Made by a program: the position numbers and the translations under genes
Assembly: GCF_001294575.1 (NCBI RefSeq)
Contig: NZ_CP012676.1
Coordinates: 930,001 to 994,000, forward strand
Length of the DNA: 64,000 nt
Direction of reading: 5' to 3'
Source of the DNA: Pseudomonas versuta
GTDB lineage: Bacteria > Pseudomonadota > Gammaproteobacteria > Pseudomonadales > Pseudomonadaceae
The notes under the pieces: generated by a model
Database searches by the model: none
What the model saw: only the letters and a program-made list of their open reading frames with translations
What the model was told of the DNA's origin: nothing
Part shown: positions 53,672-64,000 of the stretch, one piece after another
Layout of the letters: each line of letters opens with the position of its first letter
Position numbering within the stretch: the stretch's first letter is position 1

Positions 53672-55785
53672 CGAAAATTCCAGGAAACCCCGACGTAGGC
53701 GCCCATGCCTTCGCCGGGCGTGGAGCGCGCTGCATCCAGCCCTTTGTCGTCATAGCCCGCAGTTACAGTGGCGGCATAGCGCTCGCCGGTCAAGTTGCGC
53801 AGGTCGAGCCAGGTTTGCCAGTCCTGCTTGGGTGAGGCATAGCCCAGGGTTGCACCCCAGAGCATGTAGGAGGATGCGTAGTAGGAGTTGGCATAATCCA
53901 CCGCCATGCGTGAGGCCACCTGGGTGTTCAGCCCGGCATAGAAGCCCTGAGGGTGGTCGTAGCGTATTTCAGCCTGATAGTAGTGCTGCGGGATACCCGG
54001 TAGCCGGTTGTCACCAAAACGCCGGTCATCGCGAAAGTGGAAGTCGCTGAAGGTGTAAGCCTGACGCAGCGAGACTTTGCCCACCGCCTGGCGTTCCCAC
54101 AGCAGGCTGTTGAGCCCGGCCTCGAAGCCCTGGTGCACCGTCGGGCTGGCGTTGGCCTCGCCGACAATGGCCACTTGGCCTGCGGTCGCTGCCCGGGTCT
54201 CGACACTCAGCAGTTCATGGCGGATTGCCGAGTAGTACCAGGCCAAATCCCATTGCCCGAGACAGGACTCGCCCCGGGTACCCAGCTCAAGGGTGGTGGC
54301 CGTCTGGTTGTTCAGCGCTACCGGCGTGCTTTGCTGACCGGTAGCCGGGCCGCTGCCGGCCGGGAAGCGATAAGGCGAACCCCAGATCATCGACCAGGGG
54401 TGAGGCGGCTCCACTGAACGGCTGAGGTTGCCGTAGACCTGCAGGTTCGGATTGAACTCATAGCGCAGGCCGACCCGGGGCGCGTAATCCCAGTCGTGCT
54501 GGCTGACCTTGGCGCCGCTGTCGGGGTAACTGACGTCACTTTCGCGGCGGGTGTAAATCAGTGCCATGCCGGTGGTCAGCCACAGGTCAGGAATCAGCTC
54601 CAGATCGTTGCTGGCGTGCAGTACCGTGTCAGAGCCCTGGTAGCTGAAGTCACGAATTTTCGTCCCCGGGGCATAACCGGCAGTATTGCCGATCGGGATG
54701 CGCACGTATTCCGAGGCGCCGCTGTTGGGCAGGTGTTTGGTGTTGCGCAAGCCCACGGTGGTGTTGCTTTGGAGGCCGAACAAGGTGTCGCGGCGCTTAT
54801 AGTTAAGGGTGCCGCTGACATCGGTGTAGGCGACTTTCAGCCGGTTCGGGCCTTCGTGCAGGTCCATTGGGTAGTCGTGATAAACCAGGCCGATCTCCAG
54901 TTGGGAATCGTCATCCAGGTACATCGTGGTTTTGTTCCCCAGCCAGGTGCTGCCGGGTTGGGGGCGGGTGTAATCACCGTTTACATATACCGGATTGGTC
55001 GAGCGTGGATGATGCTTGATCTGGTCTTTGGTAACGCGGCCGGCCAGTTGGTTATCAGTCTCGCGATAGCGCAGGTAAAAGCGGGTGTCGAGCTGCGGGC
55101 TGAAGCGATAACCGACGTTGGCCGCGATACCTTTACTGCTGCCGCGGGTGTGATCCTGATAGCCATCGGTGTCGGAATCGGTCAGTGCCACGTAGTAATC
55201 GAGGTCCCCCAGCACTTGCCCGGAACTGATCTGACGTTTCTGATAACCATAACTGCCTGCCTCATAGCGCACTTGCAGGGGGGCGGCGTCATAGCCGGTG
55301 TGGGTCACGTAATTGATCGAGCCACCCAGGGCCAGTGCGCCGGCCTCAAAGCCATTGGCTCCGCGCAACACTTCAGCCCGGCTCAGCCACAAGGGTTCGA
55401 ACAGTTCGTAAGGCGTGCCGCCGGGGCCGGTCAAAGGCAGACCGTCGAACATCACATATAGGCCCGACCCGTGGGCTCCGGGGGCGCGATTGATGCCGGA
55501 GCCGCGCACTGAGACCTTGGCCCCGTCGTTACCCGATGATTGCGCGTAGACACCGGGTTGATAGGCCAGCACATCGGTGTTGCTGGCGGTGCGACCATTC
55601 TCGACGCGGGTCAGGTCGACCACATTGCTGGCGCCGGGCACGTCATGCAATCGGGCCTGGGCGGCTTCCAGCTCGCTGCTTTCCTCGCTGCGGACCTGAA
55701 CCTCGCCCAACTCCAGTGACTCGGCATAAGCGGGTGCTGCGCAGACGAGCGCCAGGGGCAGTAATGAGCAAAGGGCGGATCGCAT
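53668..55785 (-). CDS. TonB-dependent outer-membrane receptor
   Basis: A 705-residue receptor. Signal peptide ends near AYA (residue 21). The plug has DVLAYQPGVYAQSSGNDGAK and SVRGSGINRAPGAHGSGLYV, then SRAEVLRGANGFEAGALALG; the barrel follows and ends SWNFR with the terminal aromatic residue. The TonB box is not obvious near the start (ELGEVQVRSEE may serve). There is no adjacent transporter or regulator, so iron-siderophore or other ligand cannot be named. No Fur box was found in its upstream region. Confidence 0.88.
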   Translation of the reverse strand: MRSALCSLLPLALVCAAPAYAESLELGEVQVRSEESSELEAAQARLHDVPGASNVVDLTRVENGRTASNTDVLAYQPGVYAQSSGNDGAKVSVRGSGINRAPGAHGSGLYVMFDGLPLTGPGGTPYELFEPLWLSRAEVLRGANGFEAGALALGGSINYVTHTGYDAAPLQVRYEAGSYGYQKRQISSGQVLGDLDYYVALTDSDTDGYQDHTRGSSKGIAANVGYRFSPQLDTRFYLRYRETDNQLAGRVTKDQIKHHPRSTNPVYVNGDYTRPQPGSTWLGNKTTMYLDDDSQLEIGLVYHDYPMDLHEGPNRLKVAYTDVSGTLNYKRRDTLFGLQSNTTVGLRNTKHLPNSGASEYVRIPIGNTAGYAPGTKIRDFSYQGSDTVLHASNDLELIPDLWLTTGMALIYTRRESDVSYPDSGAKVSQHDWDYAPRVGLRYEFNPNLQVYGNLSRSVEPPHPWSMIWGSPYRFPAGSGPATGQQSTPVALNNQTATTLELGTRGESCLGQWDLAWYYSAIRHELLSVETRAATAGQVAIVGEANASPTVHQGFEAGLNSLLWERQAVGKVSLRQAYTFSDFHFRDDRRFGDNRLPGIPQHYYQAEIRYDHPQGFYAGLNTQVASRMAVDYANSYYASSYMLWGATLGYASPKQDWQTWLDLRNLTGERYAATVTAGYDDKGLDAARSTPGEGMGAYVGVSWNFR

Positions 55786-55897
55786 GTACAGGAATCTCGG
55801 TCGATGGACGGGCGGCGCGCCAGCCTATACAAGCCGAGAATGCCTCGCAACTGCCAAGGGGGATCTACGGCCACTTGCTTGCATGTGGCGTGTTGAA

Positions 55898-55924
55898 GCG
55901 CTCGCGAGCAAGCTCGCTCCTACA
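55898..55924 (-). repeat. Single REP copy
   Basis: GCTCGCGAGCAAGCTCGCTC followed by CTACAG; a lone half element upstream of the TonB receptor gene. Confidence 0.75.
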
Positions 55925-55944
55925 GGGGAGGGTGATTGACCGGG

Positions 55945-55984
55945 CAAAAAAATACCCCGTAAAAGCCGGGCTTTTACGGGGTAT
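55945..55984 (-). terminator. Terminator of the nuo operon
   Basis: On the minus strand a 14-base stem (ATACCCCGTAAAAG) over five bases is followed by a run of seven T. It lies directly after nuoN. Confidence 0.95.
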
Positions 55985-56004
55985 GGGGTACAACGGTTCA
56001 AGGC

Positions 56005-57474
56005 TTAGCCAATAAGGCCCAGCGTTGCGTGTTGTACCAGTTCGAGCATTGGCTGCGGGTATACACCCAGGAAGAAGACCAGTGCCGAAATGGCCAGCAG
56101 CATGACGCCACCCGCCTTTTGCTCCCAGTTCAGCGGAGCATCGTGGCGATGCAGTTTTGGCTCGACCAGATACAGGGTCACCATCACGCGCAGGTAGTAG
56201 AACACGCCGATGGCACTGCCCATAACCAGGGACCCGACCAGCCACCATTGGTGTGCTTCAACGCCGGTAGCAACGATGTAGAACTTGCCGATAAAGCCGG
56301 CCGTCAACGGGATGCCCGCCAGCGACAGCATCATCACGGTCATCACCGCAGTCAGGTACGGACGGCGCCAGAACAGGCCGCGGTACTCGTACAGTGCGTC
56401 CGCATCACGGCCCTTGTATGGCGAGGACATCAGGGTAATTACACCGAATGCACCCAGGCTGGTCAGCACGTAGGTGATCAGGTACACGCCGATGGCTTCC
56501 ATGGCCATGCCTTTGCTCGCCACCAGGGCGATCAGCAGATAACCAAAGTGTGCGATGGAGGAGTAACCCAGCAGACGCTTGAGGTTGTTCTGGGTCAGGG
56601 CCAGCAGGTTACCGAACAGGATCGAGGCAATCGCGATCACGCTCAGTACGTCGCTCATCACGCCGGTCGAGGCCGAAGGCGTGATCTGGAACAAACGCAC
56701 CATCACTGCAAACACGGCCACTTTGGAGGCGGTAGCCAGGAAGGCAGCGACCGGAGCCGGAGCACCTTCGTAGACGTCTGGAGTCCAGAGGTGAAACGGT
56801 ACCAGCGACAGTTTGAACGCCAGACCGACCAGCATCATGCCCAGACCCAGCTGGGCCAGCGGCGCAGGTACGCCGGAGGCTGCCAGGGCGTGACCGATAC
56901 CGCTGAAGCTCAGGCTGCCGGCTTCGGCGTAAAGCAAGGCCATACCGAACAACAGGAACGCAGAGCCGGCAGCCGACAGCACCATGTACTTGATGCCGGC
57001 TTCAAGTGAGCGCTTGTTGAAGAAGGCATATGCCACCAGGCCGTATACCGGTACCGAGAGCAACTCCAGGCCGATAAACAAGCCAGCCAGGTGTTGCGCG
57101 CTGACCAGAACAATACCGCCAGTGGCTGCCAGCAGGATCAGCAGATACAGCTCTTCGCGGTTGCCCGGGTAGCCAGTGCCGCCTTCGCCCAGATAGGCAT
57201 GGGCGAGGGTGACGCAAGCCAGGGTGGCGGCCAGAATCAGCCCGATGTAGAGATAGGCAAAGTTGTCCATCATCAACAGCGGGGTGACAGCCAGCGGAGC
57301 CACTTTCAACGCAGGGAAGATCGACAGCAAGGCCAGGTTAAGACCGGCCACCGAAAGCAGGAAGGTCTGTGAATGGTTGCGCCGCCATGCGATTGCCAGC
57401 ATCACCACAACAACGGTGAGACTGGTAATCAGCAGCGGCGCAAGCGCGATAAAGTGTTGGATCGTGAATTCCAT
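56005..57474 (-). CDS. nuoN: NADH-quinone oxidoreductase subunit N
   Basis: A 489-residue proton-pumping membrane subunit with about 14 helices, last gene of the nuo operon. ATG at MEFTIQHF chosen; an upstream start in the same frame runs into nuo[19 protein letters not shown] and the Lys in [18 protein letters not shown] are the antiporter-like blocks. It lies eight bases after nuoM. Confidence 0.96.
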   Translation of the reverse strand: MEFTIQHFIALAPLLITSLTVVVVMLAIAWRRNHSQTFLLSVAGLNLALLSIFPALKVAPLAVTPLLMMDNFAYLYIGLILAATLACVTLAHAYLGEGGTGYPGNREELYLLILLAATGGIVLVSAQHLAGLFIGLELLSVPVYGLVAYAFFNKRSLEAGIKYMVLSAAGSAFLLFGMALLYAEAGSLSFSGIGHALAASGVPAPLAQLGLGMMLVGLAFKLSLVPFHLWTPDVYEGAPAPVAAFLATASKVAVFAVMVRLFQITPSASTGVMSDVLSVIAIASILFGNLLALTQNNLKRLLGYSSIAHFGYLLIALVASKGMAMEAIGVYLITYVLTSLGAFGVITLMSSPYKGRDADALYEYRGLFWRRPYLTAVMTVMMLSLAGIPLTAGFIGKFYIVATGVEAHQWWLVGSLVMGSAIGVFYYLRVMVTLYLVEPKLHRHDAPLNWEQKAGGVMLLAISALVFFLGVYPQPMLELVQHATLGLIG

Positions 57475-57481
57475 AGCGCTC

Positions 57482-59014
57482 TTACCGGGCCGAAGCGAGT
57501 TGAGTGAAGGCGGTGCCGATCCACTGCTGCACGCCATGCATGGTCGCAGCCGAGGTATCGAGGAACGGTTGTGGGTATACGCCGATGAACACCAGCAATA
57601 CCGCCAGACCGAGCACCATGATCAGTTCACGTGCATCCATGCCGGCCAGTACTGCGTCCGACTTGGAAGGGCCGAAATAGGCGCGGTGAATCATGATCAG
57701 CGAGTAGACCGAACCAAACACCAGACCGGTTGTGGCAATGGCCGTGACCCATGGGAAGCTGGCAAACGAGCCAATCAGGATCAGGAATTCACCGACGAAG
57801 TTACCGGTGCCCGGCAAGCCCAGAGAAGCGGCTGCAAAGAACAGGCTAATGGCCGGCAAGTACGCGATCTTGGACCACAAGCCACCCATTTCACGCATGT
57901 CGCGAGTGTGCAGGCGCTCGTACAGCTGGCCGCTGAGAATAAACAGCGCGGCTGCCGAAACGCCGTGGGCCAGCATCTGGATGACTGCACCTTGCAATGC
58001 CAGCTGGCTGCCGGAGTAGATCCCGATCAGTACGAAGCCCATGTGCGAAACGCTGGAGAACGCGATCAGACGCTTGATGTCGGTCTGTGCGAAGGCCAGG
58101 AACGCGCCGTAGAAAATCCCGATCAGACCCAGGGTCATGGCAATCGGCGCAAACTCGGCCGAAGCATTCGGGAACAGCGGCAGGGCGAAGCGCAGCAGAC
58201 CATAGGCAGCGGTCTTGAGCAGGATGCCCGCCAGGTCCACAGAACCGGCAGTCGGCGCTTGTGCGTGAGCGTCAGGCAACCAGGAGTGGAACGGTACAAC
58301 CGGCAGCTTCACGGCAAAGGCAATGAAGAAGCCGAGCATCAGGATGTACTCGGTGGTGAGCGACATCTTGGTTTTCAGCAACTCGGCATAGCTGAAGGTA
58401 ATCACGCCGGTGTTGTTGAAGTTGACCAGCACCAGACCCAGGATCGCCACCAGCATGATCAGGCCGGAAGCCTGAGTGAAGATGAAGAACTTGGTGGCGG
58501 CGTAGATACGGGTTTTCTTGCCGTCTGAAGAGCTGTGACCCCAGAGCGCGATGAGGAAGTACATCGGCACCAGCATCATTTCCCAGAAGAAGAAGAACAT
58601 GAACAGGTCGATGGCGAGGAACACGCCAACCACACCGCCCAGGATCCACATCAGGTTCAGGTGGAAGAAGCCCACATGACGCTGAATCTCTTTCCAGGAG
58701 CACAGAACGGACAGCACGCCGAGCAAGCCGGTGAGCAGGATCATCAGCAGCGACAGGCCGTCCAGCGCCAGGTGCACGCTGATACCGAAGCGTGCGATCC
58801 AGATGTGCTGGAACTCCAGGGCCCAGGTCGGATCGGCGCCGGGCGCCGGTGCAAATGAATAGTTACCCTGGGACCACAGCCAAAGGCCGAGTGCAAGCTC
58901 AAGGGACATGGTCAGCAACGCAATCCAGCGTGGCAGGGTAGGGCCGAAGCGCTCGCCCAGCCAGCACAGCAGGCCGCCGATAAAGGGGATCAGGATTAGC
59001 CAAGGCAGAATCAT
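57482..59014 (-). CDS. nuoM: NADH-quinone oxidoreductase subunit M
   Basis: A 510-residue antiporter-like subunit. [20 protein letters not shown] carries the conserved Glu, and [20 protein letters not shown] with the following [12 protein letters not shown] is the proton channel signature. It pumps protons in complex I. nuoL lies about 40 bases upstream. Confidence 0.97.
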   Translation of the reverse strand: MILPWLILIPFIGGLLCWLGERFGPTLPRWIALLTMSLELALGLWLWSQGNYSFAPAPGADPTWALEFQHIWIARFGISVHLALDGLSLLMILLTGLLGVLSVLCSWKEIQRHVGFFHLNLMWILGGVVGVFLAIDLFMFFFFWEMMLVPMYFLIALWGHSSSDGKKTRIYAATKFFIFTQASGLIMLVAILGLVLVNFNNTGVITFSYAELLKTKMSLTTEYILMLGFFIAFAVKLPVVPFHSWLPDAHAQAPTAGSVDLAGILLKTAAYGLLRFALPLFPNASAEFAPIAMTLGLIGIFYGAFLAFAQTDIKRLIAFSSVSHMGFVLIGIYSGSQLALQGAVIQMLAHGVSAAALFILSGQLYERLHTRDMREMGGLWSKIAYLPAISLFFAAASLGLPGTGNFVGEFLILIGSFASFPWVTAIATTGLVFGSVYSLIMIHRAYFGPSKSDAVLAGMDARELIMVLGLAVLLVFIGVYPQPFLDTSAATMHGVQQWIGTAFTQLASAR

Positions 59015-59052
59015 GACGGGCTCAATTCCTTTCGCAATGTCGAAGGTTCATA

Positions 59053-60906
59053 TCAGACCGCTACCAAAACGATGGCGCCCATGACCAGTACAGCACCGGC
59101 GGCCATAGAAGCAGCGTACCAACGCAGTTGTCCGGTTTCGCTACGGCTCAGGGCGTTATGCCCGGCTTTGGCCATCTTCGGGATCAAACCAATGGTCTGG
59201 TCCAGAGGATCTTTGCGCAGCAAGCGGCAGATCAACAGGTAAGGTTTGACGAACAGTTTGTCGTACAGCCAGTCGAAGCCCCACGCGGCGAACCACCAGG
59301 CCGTGAGGAAGCGGCCAATGGCGCTGTTGGCAACGTAGGTGACGAAGCGGCGCTTGCCCAGGTACAGCAAGCCGGCCAGCAGGATACCGGCCAGGGCGAT
59401 GGCGCCCGAAGCGATTTCCAGGCTGTGCTTGGCTTCGCCGCCGGCATGGCCGACGCTTTGTGGCAGAACGCCTGCCAGTGGCGGGGTGATCATGGCGCCG
59501 ATAAAGGTCGACAGCACGATCAGTACGCCCAGAGGCAGCCAGTACGAAACGCCGTGCCCTGCGTGGGCTTCAGTCTTGGCTTCACCGTGGAACGTGATGA
59601 AGATCAGGCGGAAGGTATACAGCGAGGTCATGAAAGCACCGACCAGGCCGGCATACAGCAGTTCGTTGTTACCGCTGGCGAAGGCTTCCCAAAGAATTTC
59701 GTCCTTGGAGTAGAAGCCGGCCGTCAGCAGTGGCAAGGCAGAAAGTGCCGCGCCGCCGACGATGAAGCTGGCGTAGGCCAGTGGCAGTTTTTTCCACAGA
59801 CCGCCCATTTTGAAGATGTTCTGCTCGTGGTGGCAGGCAACGATGACTGCACCGGAAGCAAGGAACAGCAGGGCCTTGAAGAAGGCGTGGGTCATCAGGT
59901 GGAAGATCGCACCGTCCCATGCACCAACGCCCAGCGCCAGGAACATGTAGCCGATCTGGCTCATGGTCGAGTAGGCGAGGATTCGTTTGATGTCGGTCTG
60001 TACCAGCGCTGCGAAACCGGCCAGTACCAGTGTCACGCCGCCGACGATACCGACCAGGTGCAGGATGTCCGGAGCGAGGGTGAACAGACCGTGGGTACGG
60101 GCAATCAGATAAACGCCTGCGGTCACCATGGTGGCGGCGTGGATCAGAGCCGAAACCGGTGTAGGACCGGCCATCGCATCCGCCAGCCAGGTTTGCAGTG
60201 GCAGTTGTGCCGATTTACCGACAGCGCCGCCCAGCAACATCAAGGTCGCCAATACGATCCAGAAGTCACCGGCCTGGAACTTCAGAGGGGCTGCAACCAG
60301 CAGTTCCTGAATGTTCAGCGTACCCAGTTGCTGGAACAGGATGAACAGGCCGATGGCCATGAACACGTCGCCGATGCGGGTCACGATAAAGGCTTTGAGT
60401 GCGGCGTTACCGTTGTTGCGGTTGCTGTAGTAGAAACCGATCAACAGGTACGAACACAGGCCTACACCTTCCCAGCCGAAGTACAGGAACAACAGGTTAT
60501 CGCCCAGGATCAGGAACAGCATGCTGGCGATAAACAGGTTGGTGTACGCGAAGAAGCGCGAGTAGCCCTCTTCACCGCGCATGTACCAGGAGGCGAACAG
60601 GTGGATCAGGAAGCCTACGCCGACCACCACGCCGAGCATGGTCACCGACAGGCCGTCCAGATAGAGGGCGAAGTTGGGCTTGAAGCCCTCCACCGACATC
60701 CACTGCCACAGCACTTGTGTGTAGTGACCGCCTTCAGGCGGTGCAACGTTGAATTGCCAGATCACATAGGCGGCCACGATGGCCGAGAGGCCAATGGAGC
60801 CGACGCCGATCAGGGCCGAGAGGTTTTCGCTGAAGCGTCCACGGGAGAACGACAGCAGCAAAAAGCCGATCAGGGGGAATACGAAAGTCAGAAAGAGAAG
60901 GTTCAT
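59053..60906 (-). CDS. nuoL: NADH-quinone oxidoreductase subunit L
   Basis: A 617-residue subunit with about 16 helices including the long lateral helix near the C-terminus. [20 protein letters not shown] and [34 protein letters not shown] are the conserved proton-channel blocks. Its ATG overlaps the nuoK stop by four bases. Confidence 0.97.
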   Translation of the reverse strand: MNLLFLTFVFPLIGFLLLSFSRGRFSENLSALIGVGSIGLSAIVAAYVIWQFNVAPPEGGHYTQVLWQWMSVEGFKPNFALYLDGLSVTMLGVVVGVGFLIHLFASWYMRGEEGYSRFFAYTNLFIASMLFLILGDNLLFLYFGWEGVGLCSYLLIGFYYSNRNNGNAALKAFIVTRIGDVFMAIGLFILFQQLGTLNIQELLVAAPLKFQAGDFWIVLATLMLLGGAVGKSAQLPLQTWLADAMAGPTPVSALIHAATMVTAGVYLIARTHGLFTLAPDILHLVGIVGGVTLVLAGFAALVQTDIKRILAYSTMSQIGYMFLALGVGAWDGAIFHLMTHAFFKALLFLASGAVIVACHHEQNIFKMGGLWKKLPLAYASFIVGGAALSALPLLTAGFYSKDEILWEAFASGNNELLYAGLVGAFMTSLYTFRLIFITFHGEAKTEAHAGHGVSYWLPLGVLIVLSTFIGAMITPPLAGVLPQSVGHAGGEAKHSLEIASGAIALAGILLAGLLYLGKRRFVTYVANSAIGRFLTAWWFAAWGFDWLYDKLFVKPYLLICRLLRKDPLDQTIGLIPKMAKAGHNALSRSETGQLRWYAASMAAGAVLVMGAIVLVAV

Positions 60907-61211
60907 CCGCGCATCTCACTGGCAGCATCGATATCAAGCGTGTGAAAGCGGCGATACAGCTGCAGCAGGATCGCCAGGCCAATACTGGCCTCAGCGGCTG
61001 CCAGGGTAATCACCAGGATGAACATCACTTGTCCATCCGGCTGTGCCCAGCGTGCACCGGCCACGATGAACGCCAGTGCAGCGGCGTTCATCATGATTTC
61101 CAGACTCATCAATACGAAGAGAATGTTACGACGTACCATCAGGCCAACCAGACCGAGGCAGAACAGGACACCGGCAACGGCCAGACCATGTTCGAGAGGT
61201 ATTCCTGGCAT
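60903..61211 (-). CDS. nuoK: NADH-quinone oxidoreductase subunit K
   Basis: A 102-residue three-helix subunit. The conserved Glu lies in [15 protein letters not shown] and a second in [19 protein letters not shown]. Its end overlaps nuoL and it follows nuoJ after one base. Confidence 0.96.
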   Translation of the reverse strand: MPGIPLEHGLAVAGVLFCLGLVGLMVRRNILFVLMSLEIMMNAAALAFIVAGARWAQPDGQVMFILVITLAAAEASIGLAILLQLYRRFHTLDIDAASEMRG

Positions 61212-61212
61212 G

Positions 61213-61716
61213 TTATTGCTCCTTCGCCTCGTTGCGGCCCAAGTGGAACGCCGTCACCGCTGCTGCAAGCAACAGCATCGACGCGAGTTCGACTACCAGC
61301 AGATACGGACCGAACAGGCTGATGCCCACGGCTTTTGCATCGATGGTGGTTTGACCGATTGCAGCACCGCTCTGATGGGCGAACAGCACGTAAAGCAGTT
61401 CGGCCAGCAGCAGGGCGGACAAAATGGTCGGTCCGATCCATATATTGGGCTTGAGCCAGATGCGTTCCTGCTGAACCGAGGCCGGGCCCTGGTTGAGCAT
61501 CATCACTACAAACACGAACAGCACCATGATGGCACCGGCGTAGGCGATCACTTCAAGCACACCGGCAAACGGCGCGCCGAGGCTGAAGAACGTCATTGCC
61601 ACGGCAATCAGCGAAATAATCAGGTAGAGCAGGGCGTGCACAGGGTTGGTGTTGGTGATCACACGTAACGTGGACACTACAGCGATACCCGATGCGAAAT
61701 AGAAAGCGAATTCCAT
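61213..61716 (-). CDS. nuoJ: NADH-quinone oxidoreductase subunit J
   Basis: A 167-residue membrane subunit with five helices. [20 protein letters not shown] is the conserved helix three that shifts during proton pumping. It is one base before nuoK. Confidence 0.95.
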   Translation of the reverse strand: MEFAFYFASGIAVVSTLRVITNTNPVHALLYLIISLIAVAMTFFSLGAPFAGVLEVIAYAGAIMVLFVFVVMMLNQGPASVQQERIWLKPNIWIGPTILSALLLAELLYVLFAHQSGAAIGQTTIDAKAVGISLFGPYLLVVELASMLLLAAAVTAFHLGRNEAKEQ

Positions 61717-61725
61717 CGTTCTTCC

Positions 61726-62274
61726 TTAAGGCAGCAAGCTCTTCACGTTGATCGGCTCGGCTTCGTTCTGGGCAGCGCCTTTCGGCTTGCCTTCAACGGC
61801 CATACCCGCAACACGATAGAAGTTGTAATCAGGGTTCTTGCCGGGACCGGAGATCAGCAGATCTTCTTTCTCGTACACCAGATCCTGACGTTTGAACTCG
61901 GCCATCTCGAAATCCGGAGTCAGCTGGATCGCGGTGGTCGGGCAGGCTTCCTCACACAGGCCGCAAAAAATGCAGCGTGAGAAGTTGATGCGGAAAAACT
62001 CCGGGTACCAACGGCCATCTTCGGTTTCGGCTTTTTGCAGCGAAATGCAGCCCACCGGGCACGCTACGGCGCACAGGTTGCAGGCCACACAGCGCTCTTC
62101 GCCGTCCGGGTCGCGGGTCAGGACGATCCGCCCGCGATAGCGCGGTGGCAGATAGACCGCTTCTTCCGGGTATTGCAGCGTGTCACGCTTGCGGAAGGCA
62201 TGGCCAAACACCATCACCAGGCTGCGAAGCTGGGTGTAGGTGCCATGCACGATGTCAAACAGATACTTGAACAT
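61726..62274 (-). CDS. nuoI: NADH-quinone oxidoreductase subunit I
   Basis: A 182-residue ferredoxin-like subunit with two 4Fe-4S motifs, [16 protein letters not shown] and [16 protein letters not shown]. It relays electrons (clusters N6a and N6b) from NuoG toward quinone. Confidence 0.97.
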   Translation of the reverse strand: MFKYLFDIVHGTYTQLRSLVMVFGHAFRKRDTLQYPEEAVYLPPRYRGRIVLTRDPDGEERCVACNLCAVACPVGCISLQKAETEDGRWYPEFFRINFSRCIFCGLCEEACPTTAIQLTPDFEMAEFKRQDLVYEKEDLLISGPGKNPDYNFYRVAGMAVEGKPKGAAQNEAEPINVKSLLP

Positions 62275-62286
62275 GGGTCTCTATCC

Positions 62287-63294
62287 TCACTGAACCGCGC
62301 CGGCGGGCGTGTTCAACAACACGACTGCGGCGGTCACCAGCAAATTGATCAGGGTCAGCGGCAGGCAGAACTTCCAGCTGAAATCCATCACCTGGTCATA
62401 CCGCGGGCGCGGAATGGAAGCGCGCAGCAGGATGAAAATCATGATGAAAAACGCGGTCTTCAGGGCGAACCAGATAAACGGAATCTGCGGCAGGATGCCG
62501 AAAGGCCCGTGCCAGCCACCGAAGAACAAAGTCACCAGCAACGCCGAGATCAATACGATCCCGATGTATTCACCGACGAAGAACATGCCCCATTTCATGC
62601 CGGCATATTCAATGTGGTAACCATCGGCCAGCTCCTGCTCGGCTTCAGGCTGGTCGAAGGGGTGACGGTGAGTCACGGCGACGCCAGCGATAAAGAAGGT
62701 CAGGAAACCGAAGATCTGCGGAATGATGAACCACAGGTTCTGCGCTTGATATTCAACGATGTCGCGCATGTTGAACGAGCCAACCTGCACCACGATGCCC
62801 ATCAGCGCCAGGCCCATGAACACTTCGTAGGACACGGTCTGGGCCGAGGCACGCAAGGCGCCCAGCAAGGCGAACTTGTTGTTGCTGGACCAGCCGGCGA
62901 ACAACACTGCGTACACCGACAGACCGGCCATGGCGAAGAAGAACAGGATGCCGATGTTCAGGTCCGCCACGCCCCAGGTCGGGGTGATCGGGATGATCGC
63001 AAAGGCGATCAGCAAGGCGCTCATGGCCACAACCGGTGCCAGGGTGAAAATCACCTTGTCGGCAAACGGCGGCGTCCAGTCTTCCTTGAAGAACATCTTG
63101 ATCATGTCGGCAGCAATCTGAAACGCGCCGAACGGGCCAACGCGGTTCGGACCGTAGCGGTCCTGCCACAGGGCGAGCAAACGACGCTCGACCCAGCTCA
63201 ACAGAGCGCCGCAGACCACCACGGCAAGCAGGATGACCACTGCTTTGAGTACCGAGATAATCACGTCGATCACTTCAGGCGTAAACCAGGTCAT
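62287..63294 (-). CDS. nuoH: NADH-quinone oxidoreductase subunit H
   Basis: A 335-residue membrane subunit that forms the quinone-site channel. [40 protein letters not shown] and [19 protein letters not shown] are the conserved loops. The ATG overlaps the nuoG stop by four bases. Confidence 0.97.
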   Translation of the reverse strand: MTWFTPEVIDVIISVLKAVVILLAVVVCGALLSWVERRLLALWQDRYGPNRVGPFGAFQIAADMIKMFFKEDWTPPFADKVIFTLAPVVAMSALLIAFAIIPITPTWGVADLNIGILFFFAMAGLSVYAVLFAGWSSNNKFALLGALRASAQTVSYEVFMGLALMGIVVQVGSFNMRDIVEYQAQNLWFIIPQIFGFLTFFIAGVAVTHRHPFDQPEAEQELADGYHIEYAGMKWGMFFVGEYIGIVLISALLVTLFFGGWHGPFGILPQIPFIWFALKTAFFIMIFILLRASIPRPRYDQVMDFSWKFCLPLTLINLLVTAAVVLLNTPAGAVQ

Positions 63295-64000
63295 TGGGCT
63301 GCCTCCTGCAAACCGTCAACGGTAAGACCAAAGATCGCAGGCGGGATACCGGCAAGCCCTGCAGGCAATGCCACCAGACCTGAACCCAGTTCTTCATTGA
63401 TACGCAGCGGCAGACGCAGGGTCACACCGGCAACGTTCAGACTGAGCAGCGCGCCGTCATTGACACCCAGACGGTCGGCTTCGGACTTGGCCAGCGCGAT
63501 GTAAGCCGCCGGAATGCGTTCTTGAACCGGCGCGGCCTTGGAAGAGTTCTCTTCGCTGCCCAGCAGGTGGTAGAACGGCACTACTTGCCAGGTGCCGCGT
63601 GCCGGGTTGAAAGCCCCCGGAATGCTGGCGAACCAGTTCAGCAAATCACCGTTGCTTTCGATCAGGCGGGTGCCCGGGTCGCCAGCACGGATATGACCGC
63701 CGACTTCGTCCTGGAACTTGTTCCATGCTTGTGGCGAGTTCCAGCCCGGCGACCAGGCGAACGGCACCTGCTGGCGCGGCTCGACGGAGCCCGAGTAACC
63801 TTCCATCGAGAAGGCGAACGCGGTGTCCGGGTCTTGCGGGGTGCGAGGCTCATGCACGCTGATGTTGGCGCGCATGGCGGTACGGCCGCTGTAACGCAGC
63901 GGTTCGCGGGCCAGTTTCATACCTTTGATACGGAACGCAGCAGAAGGTGCGGCATCAACGATACGCGCCAACGCTGGAGTGCTGGCCGCAGTGGCTTGCG
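63291..64000 (-). CDS. nuoG: NADH-quinone oxidoreductase subunit G, C-terminal part (cut by window end)
   Basis: The frame is open to the window edge, so only about 236 C-terminal residues are seen. The visible part is the molybdopterin-family C-terminal domain ([59 protein letters not shown]), without cluster ligands, which lie outside. Pseudomonas NuoG is about 905 residues. Its stop is overlapped by nuoH, in line with the usual operon order. Confidence 0.93.
   Translation of the reverse strand, partial: QATAASTPALARIVDAAPSAAFRIKGMKLAREPLRYSGRTAMRANISVHEPRTPQDPDTAFAFSMEGYSGSVEPRQQVPFAWSPGWNSPQAWNKFQDEVGGHIRAGDPGTRLIESNGDLLNWFASIPGAFNPARGTWQVVPFYHLLGSEENSSKAAPVQERIPAAYIALAKSEADRLGVNDGALLSLNVAGVTLRLPLRINEELGSGLVALPAGLAGIPPAIFGLTVDGLQEAAQ

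Noticed and set aside
59128-60945. 605-codon open frame antisense to nuoL
   Set aside because: Highly Gln/His/Asp-rich, typical of the complement of a membrane protein gene; nuoL is certain.

Overview
This window is a stretch of a Pseudomonas chromosome, most likely from the P. fluorescens lineage. The block from an M18 aminopeptidase through rluA, minE/minD/minC, an LpxL-type acyltransferase, betX, a DUF485 protein and actP, and the block gltA / sdhCDAB-sucAB-lpd-sucCD-brnQ-htpG-dienelactone hydrolase, follow the P. aeruginosa gene order as I remember it. Intergenic DNA carries many Pseudomonas REP/REPIN elements (core GGAGCGAGCTTGCTCGCGA or GGGAGCCAGCTTGCTGGCGA). No rRNA, tRNA, CRISPR array, insertion sequence, phage or integrase was seen.

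Layout. (1) 1-6822: the end of a quinone oxidoreductase, then a minus-strand operon (binding protein, phosphodiesterase-like hydrolase, two permeases, ATPase, HAD phosphatase) with a divergent GntR/UTRA regulator. The operon looks made for importing and hydrolysing an organophosphorus compound. It has a candidate sigma-54 promoter and PhnF-like palindromes. (2) 6944-13813: an MscS-type channel, an aminopeptidase, RluA and the Min system. (3) 13933-18751: an envelope-lipid cluster with an LpxL-type acyltransferase, a patatin phospholipase, an MlaA-like protein without a lipobox, and an exported alpha/beta hydrolase. (4) 18819-23705: a membrane GH17 glucan enzyme, an orphan betaine-binding protein and DUF485-ActP acetate uptake. 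(5) 23956-36991: the TCA-cycle cluster, with citrate synthase divergent from succinate dehydrogenase, 2-oxoglutarate dehydrogenase and succinyl-CoA synthetase. Both divergent promoters are readable. (6) 37433-44667: BrnQ, a small lipoprotein, HtpG behind a heat-shock promoter, a dienelactone hydrolase, TrhP and an aldose epimerase. (7) 44690-52236: a uronate-use locus with an EamA exporter, a TRAP transporter, an SMP-30 lactonase, uronate dehydrogenase and an OprD porin. The last two share a promoter and operator design. (8) 52589-64000: an AI-2E protein, a TonB receptor and nuoN back to a partial nuoG.

How parts work together. The OprD porin, TRAP transporter, Udh and the lactonase would bring hexuronates across both membranes and oxidise them to aldarates. 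The later dehydratases are not in this window. Several carbon-uptake genes (yjcH-actP, dctP, udh, oprD) carry A-rich Hfq/Crc-type motifs at or near the ribosome site, which suggests catabolite repression. The TCA and nuo clusters supply reducing power and proton pumping.

Limits: everything here was read by eye. Family assignments rest on motifs, length and synteny. Promoters and operators are consensus matches, not measurements.
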